From contig CAVXNX010000023.1 of NCBI GenBank assembly GCA_963763215.1, positions 1-64,000 of the forward strand: a stretch of 64,000 nucleotides of DNA, in the 5' to 3' direction. The DNA comes from DASQZK01 sp963763215. Lineage in GTDB: Bacteria; Bacteroidota; Bacteroidia; Bacteroidales; GCA-2748055. How positions within the stretch are numbered: the first letter of the stretch is position 1; every line of letters begins with the position of its first letter. The notes under the pieces were generated by a model. That model saw only the letters and a list, made by a program, of their open reading frames with translations. It was not told where the DNA came from and searched no databases. Of the stretch, positions 40,484 through 49,284 are shown piece after piece. The translations under genes and the position numbers were made by a program.

Positions 40484-42436
40484 CTAAACGACGCCCTGGG
40501 GATTGACCACCCGGCCAAGTTCATGGGAAAGGAGGACCTCGATTTTCTTGAGATTCATCGACTGGATCTGCAATTCGGTGATCTTTTCCAGTTCCTGCCG
40601 GCTTTGGGCTTCAGTCATCTGCTTTTTATTCTCGTTGGCGGCATTGAGAATGATCCGATGTTTATACGCGAGAAGCGATTTCGGCACTTCCTGCCCGAGA
40701 TTATCACCGGGCAGTTCTATGGCTTTTTCCTTCCGGTACCACACTTTGCTCAACTCATATCGTGAGGTGTAAATCTCAACGGAAAGATTCTGTATTTTGG
40801 GGTCTTCATGGAAAACGAAATATTTATCCTGGACCTCTTCACCCTTGTCGATGAGACTTCGGACGATCTCAAAGATTTTCCGGTAAACGAGGTTCTTGAA
40901 TTCAAGGTTTTCATTCTGGATTTCGCGGATGATGTATTCGGCAACGGAAATCTCAGAATGCTCTTCTTCCTTCAGCCTCAGGACCTTGTTCCCGAACCGG
41001 AGCAGGAAATAAATGATTTCACGTTCCTCGCTTTCGGAATAAACCTCCTCGACGAAATACGGAACCTGGGGCTGCGAAGGAAGATCGCGTGACGCCCGCT
41101 CAGGTGCAGTTCGCGCCCGCCACTTCTTCTCCATCTCCCGGCTCTTGATCTTTTCAACCTCCGCGTAAAGCACCCGCTCGCCCACATTCATCAGCATGCT
41201 GCATTCACGGATATATACCGAACGGTTAATGGCTTCCGGGATCACCGAAATGGACCTGACGATGTTGCTGATCAGGTTCGCCTTCAGCACCGGATCATGT
41301 TCCGCATCCTTGAGAAGGATCCCGGTTTTGAAGGTGATGAAGTCCTTCTCATTCTGCGTGATGTATTCGCGGAACTCCGTGGCGCTCCGGCCTCTGGAGA
41401 AAGAATCGGGATCCTCACCGTCGGGTAGCAGAAGAACCCTGACGTTCATCCCCTCTTCCAGCACCAGGTCGATCCCGCGGAATGACGCCTTGATCCCGGC
41501 TTCATCCCCGTCGTAAATGATCGTGATGTTCGGGGTGAACCGTTTGATGAGCCGGATTTGTTCCACGGTGAGCGCCGTGCCCGATGAGGCGACAACATTT
41601 TCGGTGCCCGCCTGATGCATAGCCAGTACATCGGTGTAACCCTCAACGAGGTAACACCGGTCATGTTTGACAATGGATTTTTTGGCGAAAAAAAGCCCGT
41701 ACAGAACCCGGCTCTTATGGTAAATATCCGATTCGGGCGAATTGAGGTATTTGGCAACGTCCTTGTCCTGACGCAGAATACGGCCGCCAAAGCCGACAAC
41801 GGTCCCCGAAATGCTGTGGATGGGAAACATCACCCGCCCGCTGAACCGGTCGAAACGCTTCCCGTTATGATCGATCGACAGCCCTGTCTTGATGAGATAT
41901 TCGCTCTTGTACCCGTTTTTTTCGGCCTCCCGGGTGAAGGCATCCCTTCCGGCCGGGCTGTACCCCAACTGGAACTTTTCCATGATATCTTCCCGGATCC
42001 CTCTTTCCTTCAGATATTTCAGCCCGATGGCCCGCCCCTCTTCCGTCTTTTCCATCGTCTCACGGAAGTATTTCTGGGCGTAGGCGGTGACCACCAGGAG
42101 ACTCTCCCGTTCATTTTCCAGCCGGATATCCTCCGACGTCTTCTCCTTTTCCTCAATTTCAATATGATACCTCCTGGCCAGGTATTTCAGGGCTTCCGGG
42201 TACGACAGGCGTTCGTGCTCCATGAGAAACCCAACCACATTGCCTCCCTTGCCTGAACTGAAATCCTTGTAGATGCCCTTTGAAGGAGAGACCATGAAGG
42301 AAGGCGTCTTCTCGTTGCTGAAGGGACTCAGTCCCTTGTAATTTGAACCCGACTTTTTCAGTTGGACAAATTCGGAGATCACCTCCACAATATCCGCGGT
42401 GTCAAAGATTTTATCGATGGTCTGTTGGTCAATCAT
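40484..42436 (-). CDS. dnaG: DNA primase DnaG with degenerate zinc finger
   Basis: 650 residues, normal length. Makes RNA primers for replication. N-terminal CHC2 region (GLSPFSNEKTPSFMVSP and KDFSSGKGGNVVGFL) keeps the fold sequence, but the four zinc ligands are replaced (Ser37, Ser40, Asp58, Ser61 by alignment with CPFH/CFGC). The RNA polymerase core has YLVEGYTDVLAMHQAG and the TOPRIM motif IIYDGDEAGIKA; the C-terminal part is helical as in the DnaB-binding domain. I recall zinc-less DnaG from other Bacteroidetes (for example flavobacteria), so this is probably a lineage trait rather than damage. Confidence 0.93.
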   Translation of the reverse strand: MIDQQTIDKIFDTADIVEVISEFVQLKKSGSNYKGLSPFSNEKTPSFMVSPSKGIYKDFSSGKGGNVVGFLMEHERLSYPEALKYLARRYHIEIEEKEKTSEDIRLENERESLLVVTAYAQKYFRETMEKTEEGRAIGLKYLKERGIREDIMEKFQLGYSPAGRDAFTREAEKNGYKSEYLIKTGLSIDHNGKRFDRFSGRVMFPIHSISGTVVGFGGRILRQDKDVAKYLNSPESDIYHKSRVLYGLFFAKKSIVKHDRCYLVEGYTDVLAMHQAGTENVVASSGTALTVEQIRLIKRFTPNITIIYDGDEAGIKASFRGIDLVLEEGMNVRVLLLPDGEDPDSFSRGRSATEFREYITQNEKDFITFKTGILLKDAEHDPVLKANLISNIVRSISVIPEAINRSVYIRECSMLMNVGERVLYAEVEKIKSREMEKKWRARTAPERASRDLPSQPQVPYFVEEVYSESEEREIIYFLLRFGNKVLRLKEEEHSEISVAEYIIREIQNENLEFKNLVYRKIFEIVRSLIDKGEEVQDKYFVFHEDPKIQNLSVEIYTSRYELSKVWYRKEKAIELPGDNLGQEVPKSLLAYKHRIILNAANENKKQMTEAQSRQELEKITELQIQSMNLKKIEVLLSHELGRVVNPQGVV

Positions 42437-42644
42437 GGAATCCTTACGTGTTGATAATCTTTCTGTTAGGAAAATGGTTCCCGGTTCACTAATTTAACCA
42501 AAATATCGTGGTGAACACAAAAGCCGGGGAGATTTGTTTCTATTTATACCCATGCTGAAATGCCCCTTGCCGGAGGGCAAGGCGGAAGGGTTTCCGGTTA
42601 TTTTCGCAACGTCCGGGATTTTATAAATGAAACGTGTTTGGGAG

Positions 42645-43337
42645 ATGAAGAAACTAGTTGTATTGACGGGTGCCGGAATGAGTTCGGAGAGCGGACTGAA
42701 GACCTTCCGTGAAATGGGAGGGCTCTGGGAGCTCTACGATGTCACTCAGGTGGCCAGCCCTGTCGCCTGGGAAACCAACCGGAACCTTGTCCTTCGCTTT
42801 TACAATGAAAGACGGAAACAGCTCCTCGAAGCACAGCCAAATGCGGGGCACCGCGCCCTGGCCGAACTGGAGGAAGATTTCGACGTCAGGATCATCACAC
42901 AGAACGTGGATGATCTCCACGAACGGGCGGGCAGTACCAACGTCCTTCACCTGCACGGTGAGCTCCGGAAAGCCCGCAGCACCGCCAACCCCGATCTCAT
43001 CTACGACATCGAAGGATGGGAACTGAAGGAAGGTGACCGTTGTGAACTGGGATCCCAGCTCCGCCCACATGTTGTCTGGTTCGGCGAACCGGTCACCCGC
43101 ATCCCCGAAGCCATCGAGCTGGCCCGTGAAGCCGATATTTTCCTCATCGTGGGCACTTCGCTCGTCGTCTATCCCGCAGCCGGCCTCATCGATTTCGTAC
43201 CGTCGGATACCCGCCTGTTTCTTATCGACCCAAACGAGCTTGAAAATCCCCTTTACCGTGACATGACCCTCATCCGTGAACCGGCCGGCACCGGTGTGAT
43301 AAAAGTAAAGGACATGCTCGTGCGCGATTATGCCTAA
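42645..43337 (+). CDS. cobB: NAD-dependent protein deacylase (sirtuin, CobB/SIRT5-like)
   Basis: About 230 residues from ATG 42645 (MKKLVVLTGAGMSSESGL); a second ATG at 42627 would add six residues. Shows GAGMSSESGLKTFR, TQNVDDLHERAG, catalytic His in HLHGEL, RPHVVWFGE and IVGTSLVVYPAAGL. The YNERRKQL segment provides the Tyr and Arg that mark class III (desuccinylase-type) sirtuins. The two CxxC zinc pairs normally after HLHGEL are absent (only one Cys in the region). Removes acyl groups from lysines using NAD. A lone gene between dnaG (divergent) and the PorT-like gene. Confidence 0.9.
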   Translation: MKKLVVLTGAGMSSESGLKTFREMGGLWELYDVTQVASPVAWETNRNLVLRFYNERRKQLLEAQPNAGHRALAELEEDFDVRIITQNVDDLHERAGSTNVLHLHGELRKARSTANPDLIYDIEGWELKEGDRCELGSQLRPHVVWFGEPVTRIPEAIELAREADIFLIVGTSLVVYPAAGLIDFVPSDTRLFLIDPNELENPLYRDMTLIREPAGTGVIKVKDMLVRDYA

Positions 43338-43404
43338 AAGGGAAATATCCCGGGAGAAAATGACCGTTTTGAAGACCGGATAACAGAATTTCCGGAGAGT
43401 TTCA

Positions 43405-43412
43405 TACTTTTA
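43405..43412 (+). promoter_or_regulatory. -7 box TACTTTTA
   Basis: Matches the Bacteroidetes -7 consensus TAnnTTTG at 7 of 8 positions, 33 bp before the start of the PorT-like gene. No clear -33 TTTG. Confidence 0.4.
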
Positions 43413-43437
43413 TATCCGTAGACTAATGGTGTAAACG

Positions 43438-44037
43438 ATGAAAATATTCAGCAGCTTTCTTGTCTTATTCGCTCTCGCCACAACCATTTCCATGGCGCAG
43501 CCTTTCGGCGGAGGATTTTTTGCCGGGATCAGCGCCAGCCAGGTCGATGGCGATACTTATGCCGGTTACAATAAACTCGGATTAACCGCCGGGGCTTACA
43601 TCCTGCGGGATATTTCCCGGAAGCTGGACTGGAAAATGGAATTGCGCTACATTCAGAAGGGCGCCTACCATAAAGGCCCGGAGCAGAACCCGTCACTCTA
43701 TAAACTCACCGTCCACTATGTCGAACTGCCGGTCATGCTTCAATACCGCTTCCAGGATAAAATCCTCTTCGACGCCGGGCTTGCCCCCGGGGTCTTTCTC
43801 TTTTACCGGGAAGAAGACGAAAACGGGGAATTTCCCGGAGATAACCCGTTCCACCGCATCAGCCTCGATGCCTTCGCCGGTGCAAACTACGCCCTCACCG
43901 ATCACCTGATCGCCGGGCTCCGTTATAGCTACTCGGTTATCCCCATCAGGGACCATCCCAGCGGACAGACCTACCGGCTGAACCATGGCCAGTACAGCAA
44001 TATGTTCAGCTTCACCCTGTATTACCAGTTCGAATGA
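43438..44037 (+). CDS. Outer-membrane beta-barrel protein, PorT family
   Basis: 199 residues with a signal peptide (FLVLFALATTISMAQ) and alternating hydrophobic/polar strands typical of small beta-barrels (OMP_b-brl_2/PorT type: GISASQVDGDTYAGYNKLGL, WKMELRYIQKGAY, YVELPVMLQYRF, AGLRYSYSVIPI), ending in an aromatic strand FSFTLYYQFE. True PorT takes part in T9SS, but this fold is shared by many paralogues, so the role is not assigned. Its stop overlaps the ubiX start (ATGA), so the two genes are translationally coupled. Confidence 0.8.
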   Translation: MKIFSSFLVLFALATTISMAQPFGGGFFAGISASQVDGDTYAGYNKLGLTAGAYILRDISRKLDWKMELRYIQKGAYHKGPEQNPSLYKLTVHYVELPVMLQYRFQDKILFDAGLAPGVFLFYREEDENGEFPGDNPFHRISLDAFAGANYALTDHLIAGLRYSYSVIPIRDHPSGQTYRLNHGQYSNMFSFTLYYQFE

Positions 44038-44594
44038 AAAAAAAGATCATCCTGGCTGTCACCGGGGCCAGCGGAGCCCCATATGCCCGGCTCCTCATGA
44101 AGGAGCTGGAAAAACTGCGCCATCAGATCGATGCCGCCGCGGTGGTCTGTTCCGACAATGCGGAAAAAGTCTGGGAACATGAGCTGGGGGAAAAAATGAC
44201 CGTCCCGCCGTCATTCACCCGCTACGATAAGACAGATTTCTTCTCTCCCCTCGCTTCAGGCTCATCCAACTTCGACACCATGATCATTTGCCCTTGCTCC
44301 ATGGGAACCATCGGCCGCATCGCTTCCGGAACATCTAGCGACCTTATCCTGCGGGCTGCCGATGTGATGCTCAAGGAAAGACGTAAACTGATCCTCGTTC
44401 CCCGGGAAACACCCTTCAGCCTGGTCCATCTTCGAAACCTGACCTTTCTTAGCGAAGCCGGCGCCACAATCATCCCCGCCATCCCTTCGTTTTACAGCAA
44501 ACCCACCACGATCGAACAACTCCTTATGACGGTCATCGACAGGATCCTTGCCCATGCCGGCCTGGAAAAGGATCATTTCAGCTGGGGAGAATGA
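44034..44594 (+). CDS. ubiX: Flavin prenyltransferase UbiX
   Basis: 186 residues. Makes prenylated FMN, the cofactor of UbiD-type decarboxylases. Shows the family pattern: ILAVTGASGAPYARLL (flavin phosphate binding), FDTMIICPCSMGTIGRIASG, AADVMLKERRKLILVPRETP and PAIPSFYSKP. Starts within the stop codon of the barrel gene. It meets the convergent comF gene with no gap. No ubiD in the window. Confidence 0.92.
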   Translation: MKKKIILAVTGASGAPYARLLMKELEKLRHQIDAAAVVCSDNAEKVWEHELGEKMTVPPSFTRYDKTDFFSPLASGSSNFDTMIICPCSMGTIGRIASGTSSDLILRAADVMLKERRKLILVPRETPFSLVHLRNLTFLSEAGATIIPAIPSFYSKPTTIEQLLMTVIDRILAHAGLEKDHFSWGE

Positions 44595-45275
44595 TCAGGC
44601 GACCGCCAGCGTGGCGAGGCTCACCTCCCGGCAACCCTCCGATAGAAGGACCTGCGAACAGGCTTCCAGCGTGGACCCCGTGGTGACGACATCATCGACA
44701 AGCAGGACGTGTTGCCCGGCAATGGCACCGGGATCCTTCACAATGAACTTCCCTTCCATGTTCAGAAACCGTTCAAACCGCGACTTCCGCGTTTGCGTTT
44801 CAGTAAACGACGGCCTGACGAGATTTCCAACAACGAGCGGCCTGTCCAATCCGTCTCCGATTCCTCGGGCGATCATCATGCTCTGGTTATAGCCGCGCTG
44901 CCGTTCCTTGAGGGGATGAAGCGGAACAGGGATAACCAGATCAACGGATGAAAACGCCGAATCCCGGAGTTCTCCCGCATACCACCGTCCGAGCGTTATC
45001 CCGATGTCGGAACGACCCTGGTACTTCAGCTTATGGATGAGCTTCTGGTACGGGCTCCCCTTGTTGAAAAAATAGTAGGATGCGGCATGGGTGACATATA
45101 CCCGTCCCCAAAATAAAGCGGCCACGGGATTGGCCGGGTCGAGATGAAAGTTCGTCCTCGGAAGATCCAGGAAACAGCCGCTGCATAGGATCTCTTCCCC
45201 GGCATTTAAAAGCCGGCCGCAGACGTCACATTGAACGGGATAAAAAAAGTTGAGAAAACTTTCGATGATGTTCAT
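44595..45275 (-). CDS. ComF family phosphoribosyltransferase-like protein
   Basis: 226 residues. An N-terminal zinc-ribbon (CDVCGRLLNAGEEILCSGC, four Cys) is followed by a phosphoribosyltransferase domain with the PRPP-binding motif HVLLVDDVVTTGSTL near residue 190. ComF proteins take part in DNA uptake/processing in competent bacteria; function in Bacteroidetes is not established. The gene abuts ubiX tail to tail. Confidence 0.9.
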   Translation of the reverse strand: MNIIESFLNFFYPVQCDVCGRLLNAGEEILCSGCFLDLPRTNFHLDPANPVAALFWGRVYVTHAASYYFFNKGSPYQKLIHKLKYQGRSDIGITLGRWYAGELRDSAFSSVDLVIPVPLHPLKERQRGYNQSMMIARGIGDGLDRPLVVGNLVRPSFTETQTRKSRFERFLNMEGKFIVKDPGAIAGQHVLLVDDVVTTGSTLEACSQVLLSEGCREVSLATLAVA

Positions 45276-45409
45276 CCCTTGACTGATTTTGACCTTCCCC
45301 TGCGCCTGCCGGAAAAATGACGCATCCGGGAAAGGGATCCGTTTTATCCCTTAATGGAAAAAACGGGCTGAAAATCGCAGCCGGAAGAGAATTTTTTTTC
45401 AGGAATTTT

Positions 45410-46822
45410 TTACCACCGGCGGAAGGGTGTCTCCAGATGCAGGTAGATACCCGGTTCTCCCAGGCTGTTGAGCGTGAACTCCAGACGGTACACCTGGTCG
45501 TAATACGTGACCAGATCCAGGCCAAGCCCCGAACTGTAGAGGAACCGGTTCTCCAGGTTGTTGCCGTCGATCAGGTAAGACGGTCCGTTGACACGGGCAA
45601 TATCAAAAAACAGGTTGGCGTAAAGTGAAAAATGCACCTTGCCGAACTGCTCCAGGGGAACCCACTTTAAATTCTGCGTCACGCCGGGGATGAGTGCGTA
45701 CTTCAGATTATTCACCGAGATGAAATAGGAATTCCCGTCGATCACATAGTATTCAAACCCGCGGAGGTAAGTGTCGTAGCCGAGGCCTTCGCGGAAAATG
45801 TAGGGGAGCGTTTGGTCTTTCGTCAGCCTGATCTTGGCGGCATCACCAAGGTACAGCCGGGGAAGGAGTTGGGTATGTTTGGCCCCGATGAGGGTGAAAT
45901 AGGTCCTCCGGTAATCAAAATCCCGGATCAGTCCCAGTCCCTGCTGCTGTAAACGGAAGGACAAAAGGTACCCCTTCAGGGGATAGATCTTGTAATCCCG
46001 GTAATCGAGATCCATCCAGTACGACAGGTTAAACCACCGGAGATCCGTGCCCGGTGGCGTTCCGAGGTAATCCTCATGGTAAAGATCGTTCCGCATGGTG
46101 ATGTCGGCATAGGAGAAGAATACGCTGTGGGTCACATAGAGTCCGGGCCTCCAGGTGTAAGCGATCGCGGGCGACAGCGTTTCGAAGGTGTAATGGTCCT
46201 GATCATTGAGATACTGGGGTTTGTTTTCGGCCGTACGGAAAATGATTTTATGCTGTCTGAATTTGTTAATGCTGAAGGTCAGTCCGTGCTGCTGGTTTTT
46301 CCCGAGGTTCGGAATGGAGTAGACCAGGTCGTATTGCTCCTTGTAACCAAACCGGAGTTTCAGGGCGATGAGTTCGCGCCTGCCCCGGAAATTATTCCAA
46401 TTGATCTGAACGCCATAGTTGAGCTTTGAAAACTCCGGATCCTTCAGCCACGCAGGGAAATTGCGCTCGGCATGCTCGAAGATCGGGATGGGCCAGATGT
46501 ACCACCGCTCTGTCACATCGATATGAACCAGGAGATCATTTGCCACGGTGTCGCCCCTGACGGTCACAAAATTGAACAGCGAAGTGTTCATCAGGTTGTC
46601 CTTACTTCTCGACATGATCCCGGAAAGCCGCGATGCCGGGATGGTATCCCCGATACCAAAGGGCAGCTCCCGCAGGATCACATTCTTCCGCGTGACCTTG
46701 TTGCCGGAAATATCCACCGATCTGACCACCAGCAGGCTGTCGGAAAATCCCTGCGCGGAAGCAACACCGGTGACAGTGGCCGACAGGATAAACATCCATA
46801 TCAGGATTCGTCGATGAATCAT
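45410..46822 (-). CDS. BamA/TamA-like outer-membrane protein
   Basis: 470 residues: signal peptide (ending VASAQG), one POTRA-like domain (VVRSVDISGNKVTRKNVI to HIDVTERWY, about 28-105), then a beta-barrel with many aromatic-ended strands, closing with GEPGIYLHLETPFRRW. Shorter than BamA, with only one clear POTRA domain, so it is more likely a surface-antigen (D15) family relative than the main assembly factor. Separated from comF by 134 bp, same strand. Confidence 0.78.
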   Translation of the reverse strand: MIHRRILIWMFILSATVTGVASAQGFSDSLLVVRSVDISGNKVTRKNVILRELPFGIGDTIPASRLSGIMSRSKDNLMNTSLFNFVTVRGDTVANDLLVHIDVTERWYIWPIPIFEHAERNFPAWLKDPEFSKLNYGVQINWNNFRGRRELIALKLRFGYKEQYDLVYSIPNLGKNQQHGLTFSINKFRQHKIIFRTAENKPQYLNDQDHYTFETLSPAIAYTWRPGLYVTHSVFFSYADITMRNDLYHEDYLGTPPGTDLRWFNLSYWMDLDYRDYKIYPLKGYLLSFRLQQQGLGLIRDFDYRRTYFTLIGAKHTQLLPRLYLGDAAKIRLTKDQTLPYIFREGLGYDTYLRGFEYYVIDGNSYFISVNNLKYALIPGVTQNLKWVPLEQFGKVHFSLYANLFFDIARVNGPSYLIDGNNLENRFLYSSGLGLDLVTYYDQVYRLEFTLNSLGEPGIYLHLETPFRRW

Positions 46823-46836
46823 ATCCCTTAAAACGG

Positions 46837-46844
46837 TAAAATTA
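46837..46844 (-). promoter_or_regulatory. -7 box TAATTTTA
   Basis: TAnnTTTA on the minus strand, 15 bp before the BamA-like start. The short leader suggests either near-leaderless mRNA or a slightly later start codon. Confidence 0.3.
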
Positions 46845-47042
46845 AGATTCTGTTATAAACCACAACAATCCAACCCGGTTTAAACTTCAGGCCCTGTCCA
46901 ATCCGTCTTTGCCATTGGCGTTACAACCCCGGGTCTCCGGGTCCACGGCAGGCTCGTTCACCTGATGTTTTGACAGATAACGCCTTTCAGTGGATCAATT
47001 TTAAAAATGAAGGGATAAAGAACAATTTTCACTGAATTTTTG

Positions 47043-47050
47043 TAGTTTTA
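47043..47050 (+). promoter_or_regulatory. -7 box TAGTTTTA
   Basis: TAnnTTTA 31 bp before the head-GIN gene start, in an AT-rich stretch. Confidence 0.4.
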
Positions 47051-47073
47051 CTCACTCAAAAAATGACGCTATT

Positions 47074-47769
47074 ATGGTGGCAACGCGATCTTTCTTCATC
47101 ACGGCTCTCCTTTTGGCCGGTGGATTACTCACGGCTCAGAAACCGGTGACAAGAGACCTGGGAACATTCAGCTCTGTGGGGGCCTCCGGCAATGTGCGGG
47201 TGGAACTTTACAAGTCGGACACGACGGGCATCGTCATTGAAGCGACGGGAACCGATCCCGGCAATGTGATCACGGAAAATAACGGTAAAAAACTCAGCAT
47301 CCGCCTGAAAAACGGCACCCCTAAAGAGGCGGAGATCCGGGTGCTGGTGTATTTCACCCGCCTGGAATCACTCACGGTAGGGACCCAGGCATTGATCACC
47401 AGTGCGGATGTGCTGAAAGGCGACAATATGGAATTCAAAGCCGGCACAGGGGGGAAAATGGAACTGGAGCTGGACCTGGCATCCCTGGATGCGGACGTCA
47501 GGCAGGGAGCGCTTCTCGTTTTCAGGGGTACGGTCGAAAAACAGACCGTTTCGGTGAACACCGGCGGAACATACTCCGGTTACGAGCTTGAAGCCCGCGA
47601 CACGTATGTTAAAGCCGTTGCCGGTGGGAAAGCCAAAGTAACGGCTTCCCGGACCATCGATGCCAACGCCAATGCGAAAGGTTTTATCGGCTATACGGGT
47701 GATCCGGCGAACCGCAACATACAGACCAGCCTGGGCGGAGAGATCGACAGTTCCCCAGATCCCCGGTGA
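47074..47769 (+). CDS. Head GIN domain (DUF2807) protein
   Basis: 231 residues. Signal peptide (FFITALLLAGGLLTAQ), then a single right-handed beta-helix-like GIN domain (RDLGTFSSVGASGNVRVELY, NGKKLSIRLKNG, KGFIGYTGDPANRNIQTSLGG). Found widely in Bacteroidetes as cell-envelope proteins of unknown function, named putative autotransporter adhesin head domain. Convergent with ispD (24-bp gap). Confidence 0.85.
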   Translation: MVATRSFFITALLLAGGLLTAQKPVTRDLGTFSSVGASGNVRVELYKSDTTGIVIEATGTDPGNVITENNGKKLSIRLKNGTPKEAEIRVLVYFTRLESLTVGTQALITSADVLKGDNMEFKAGTGGKMELELDLASLDADVRQGALLVFRGTVEKQTVSVNTGGTYSGYELEARDTYVKAVAGGKAKVTASRTIDANANAKGFIGYTGDPANRNIQTSLGGEIDSSPDPR

Positions 47770-47793
47770 GATGATACCCACCCGACACCGGCG

Positions 47794-48468
47794 TTAAACA
47801 GCTTCCTTTCGCAGAAGCATTTCCGCCACATGAAAGTCAAACGGCGTAGTGATCTTGATGTTTTCCGGGTTTCCTTCCACGAGGTTGATCTTGTAACCCA
47901 TCGCTTCGACCACCGATGCATCATCGGTGAACGACTCATTGTAGGGCTGATGGAAAGCCCGGTAAAGCTGCTGGTACCTGAAAACCTGCGGGGTCTGGAT
48001 GAGCCTGATCTTTTCCCGCTCAATGATCCGGTTTCCCTCATCCGTAACTTCCCTGGCCGATTCATGCAGACGGACAACCGGAATGGCATTGCCCTGAACT
48101 TCGGCCATCTCGTAACATCGCTGTATGGTTTCGAAGGAAACGAGGGGACGAACGCCATCATGAATGCCGGTCAGCGAATCTTTTTTCACCAGTGCAAAAC
48201 CGTTCTGAACAGACTGGTAACGGGTCTCCCCGCCAGTGACCTGCCGGTGCCGGACGTTGAAATCGTATTTCACACACATGTTTTTCCAGGTCTGAAGTTC
48301 CTGTTCCGGTAAAACAAGGATGATGTCGAGCGTCGGATCGAACTGGTGGAAGACGTTCAGCGTCCGCATCAGGATTGGTTCACCCACCAGGCTCATAAAC
48401 TGCTTCGGGACCCGGGACCCCATCCTGCGCCCGGAACCTCCGGCAACAATGATAATCGATTTGTGCAT
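47794..48468 (-). CDS. ispD: 2-C-methyl-D-erythritol 4-phosphate cytidylyltransferase
   Basis: 224 residues. Third enzyme of the MEP route to isoprenoids: transfers CMP from CTP to methylerythritol phosphate. Signature IIVAGGSGRRMGSRVPKQF at the N-terminus, TGGETRYQSVQNG (about 81-93), HDGVRPLVS (about 105), QTPQVF and FTDDASVVEAMG. TarI-like ribitol-5-phosphate cytidylyltransferases are close relatives and cannot be fully excluded. Confidence 0.9.
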   Translation of the reverse strand: MHKSIIIVAGGSGRRMGSRVPKQFMSLVGEPILMRTLNVFHQFDPTLDIILVLPEQELQTWKNMCVKYDFNVRHRQVTGGETRYQSVQNGFALVKKDSLTGIHDGVRPLVSFETIQRCYEMAEVQGNAIPVVRLHESAREVTDEGNRIIEREKIRLIQTPQVFRYQQLYRAFHQPYNESFTDDASVVEAMGYKINLVEGNPENIKITTPFDFHVAEMLLRKEAV

Positions 48469-48610
48469 GGTTCAAATTTAAAATAATTTTGGCGTGCCGC
48501 AACGGCTTATTCCCCCGGATAAAACAACGGCCGGAGGGAACAATCTCCCCTGCGATGCAACCAATCGGCTCTTTGTATGTTAAACATCTGAATAATTCAA
48601 TTTGATTAAT

Positions 48611-49276
48611 ATGATCCATCCTGACACCCTTCCCTTCCTGGCGGAACTCTCCGAAAACAACACCAGGGAGTGGTTCGAAGAAAACCGGAACCGGTACCAG
48701 GCCATCCGGAAACAGTTCTCCTACTTCATCTCCGTCCTGATCCACCGGTTACACGACCTGGACCCGGCCATCGGGATGCCGGAACCAAAAAACTGCATCT
48801 TCCGGATCAACCGGGATGTCCGTTTTTCACCCGATAAATCCCCCTATAAGACGAACATCGGGGCATACATCGCCCAGGGAGGCCGGAGGACGTTTAATCC
48901 GGGTTATTACGTTCACATCCAGCCCGGAGAATGTTTTGCCGCCGCCGGAATGTATGTTCCGCCACCACCGGCGCTCAAAGCCATCCGCCAGGAGATCATG
49001 TACGATCCCGGCGTTTTCCGGGCCATCCTCAACGAACCGGAGTTTAAGAAAAACTTTGGCGGAATCCACGGCGAACAATTGAAAACGGCTCCCCAGGGCT
49101 ACAACAAGGACGATCCGGATATCGACCTGATCCGGTTTAAAAGTTACACCGTTTTCCGGGAAATCCCCGATGAGATCGTAAAAAGCGACAATTACCTCGA
49201 ATTCCTCATGTCGGGCTATGCCATCGTCAAACCCCTGAATGACTTTCTCAACAGGGCCATCGAGGATGTTGCCTGA
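48611..49276 (+). CDS. DUF2461 domain-containing protein
   Basis: About 221 residues from ATG 48611 (MIHPDTLPFLAELSENNTRE); a TTG three codons earlier extends the frame. Contains WFEENRNRYQAIRK, RINRDVRFSPDKSPYKTNIG and PGYYVHIQPGECFAAAGMY, which define the DUF2461 family (TIGR02453). Function unknown. Convergent with the acyl-CoA synthetase gene. Confidence 0.85.
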   Translation: MIHPDTLPFLAELSENNTREWFEENRNRYQAIRKQFSYFISVLIHRLHDLDPAIGMPEPKNCIFRINRDVRFSPDKSPYKTNIGAYIAQGGRRTFNPGYYVHIQPGECFAAAGMYVPPPPALKAIRQEIMYDPGVFRAILNEPEFKKNFGGIHGEQLKTAPQGYNKDDPDIDLIRFKSYTVFREIPDEIVKSDNYLEFLMSGYAIVKPLNDFLNRAIEDVA

Positions 49277-49284
49277 CGTTGAGG

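Noticed and set aside
40340..40765. 141-codon plus-strand frame at the dnaG 3' end
   Set aside because: Antisense shadow of dnaG with no independent support.
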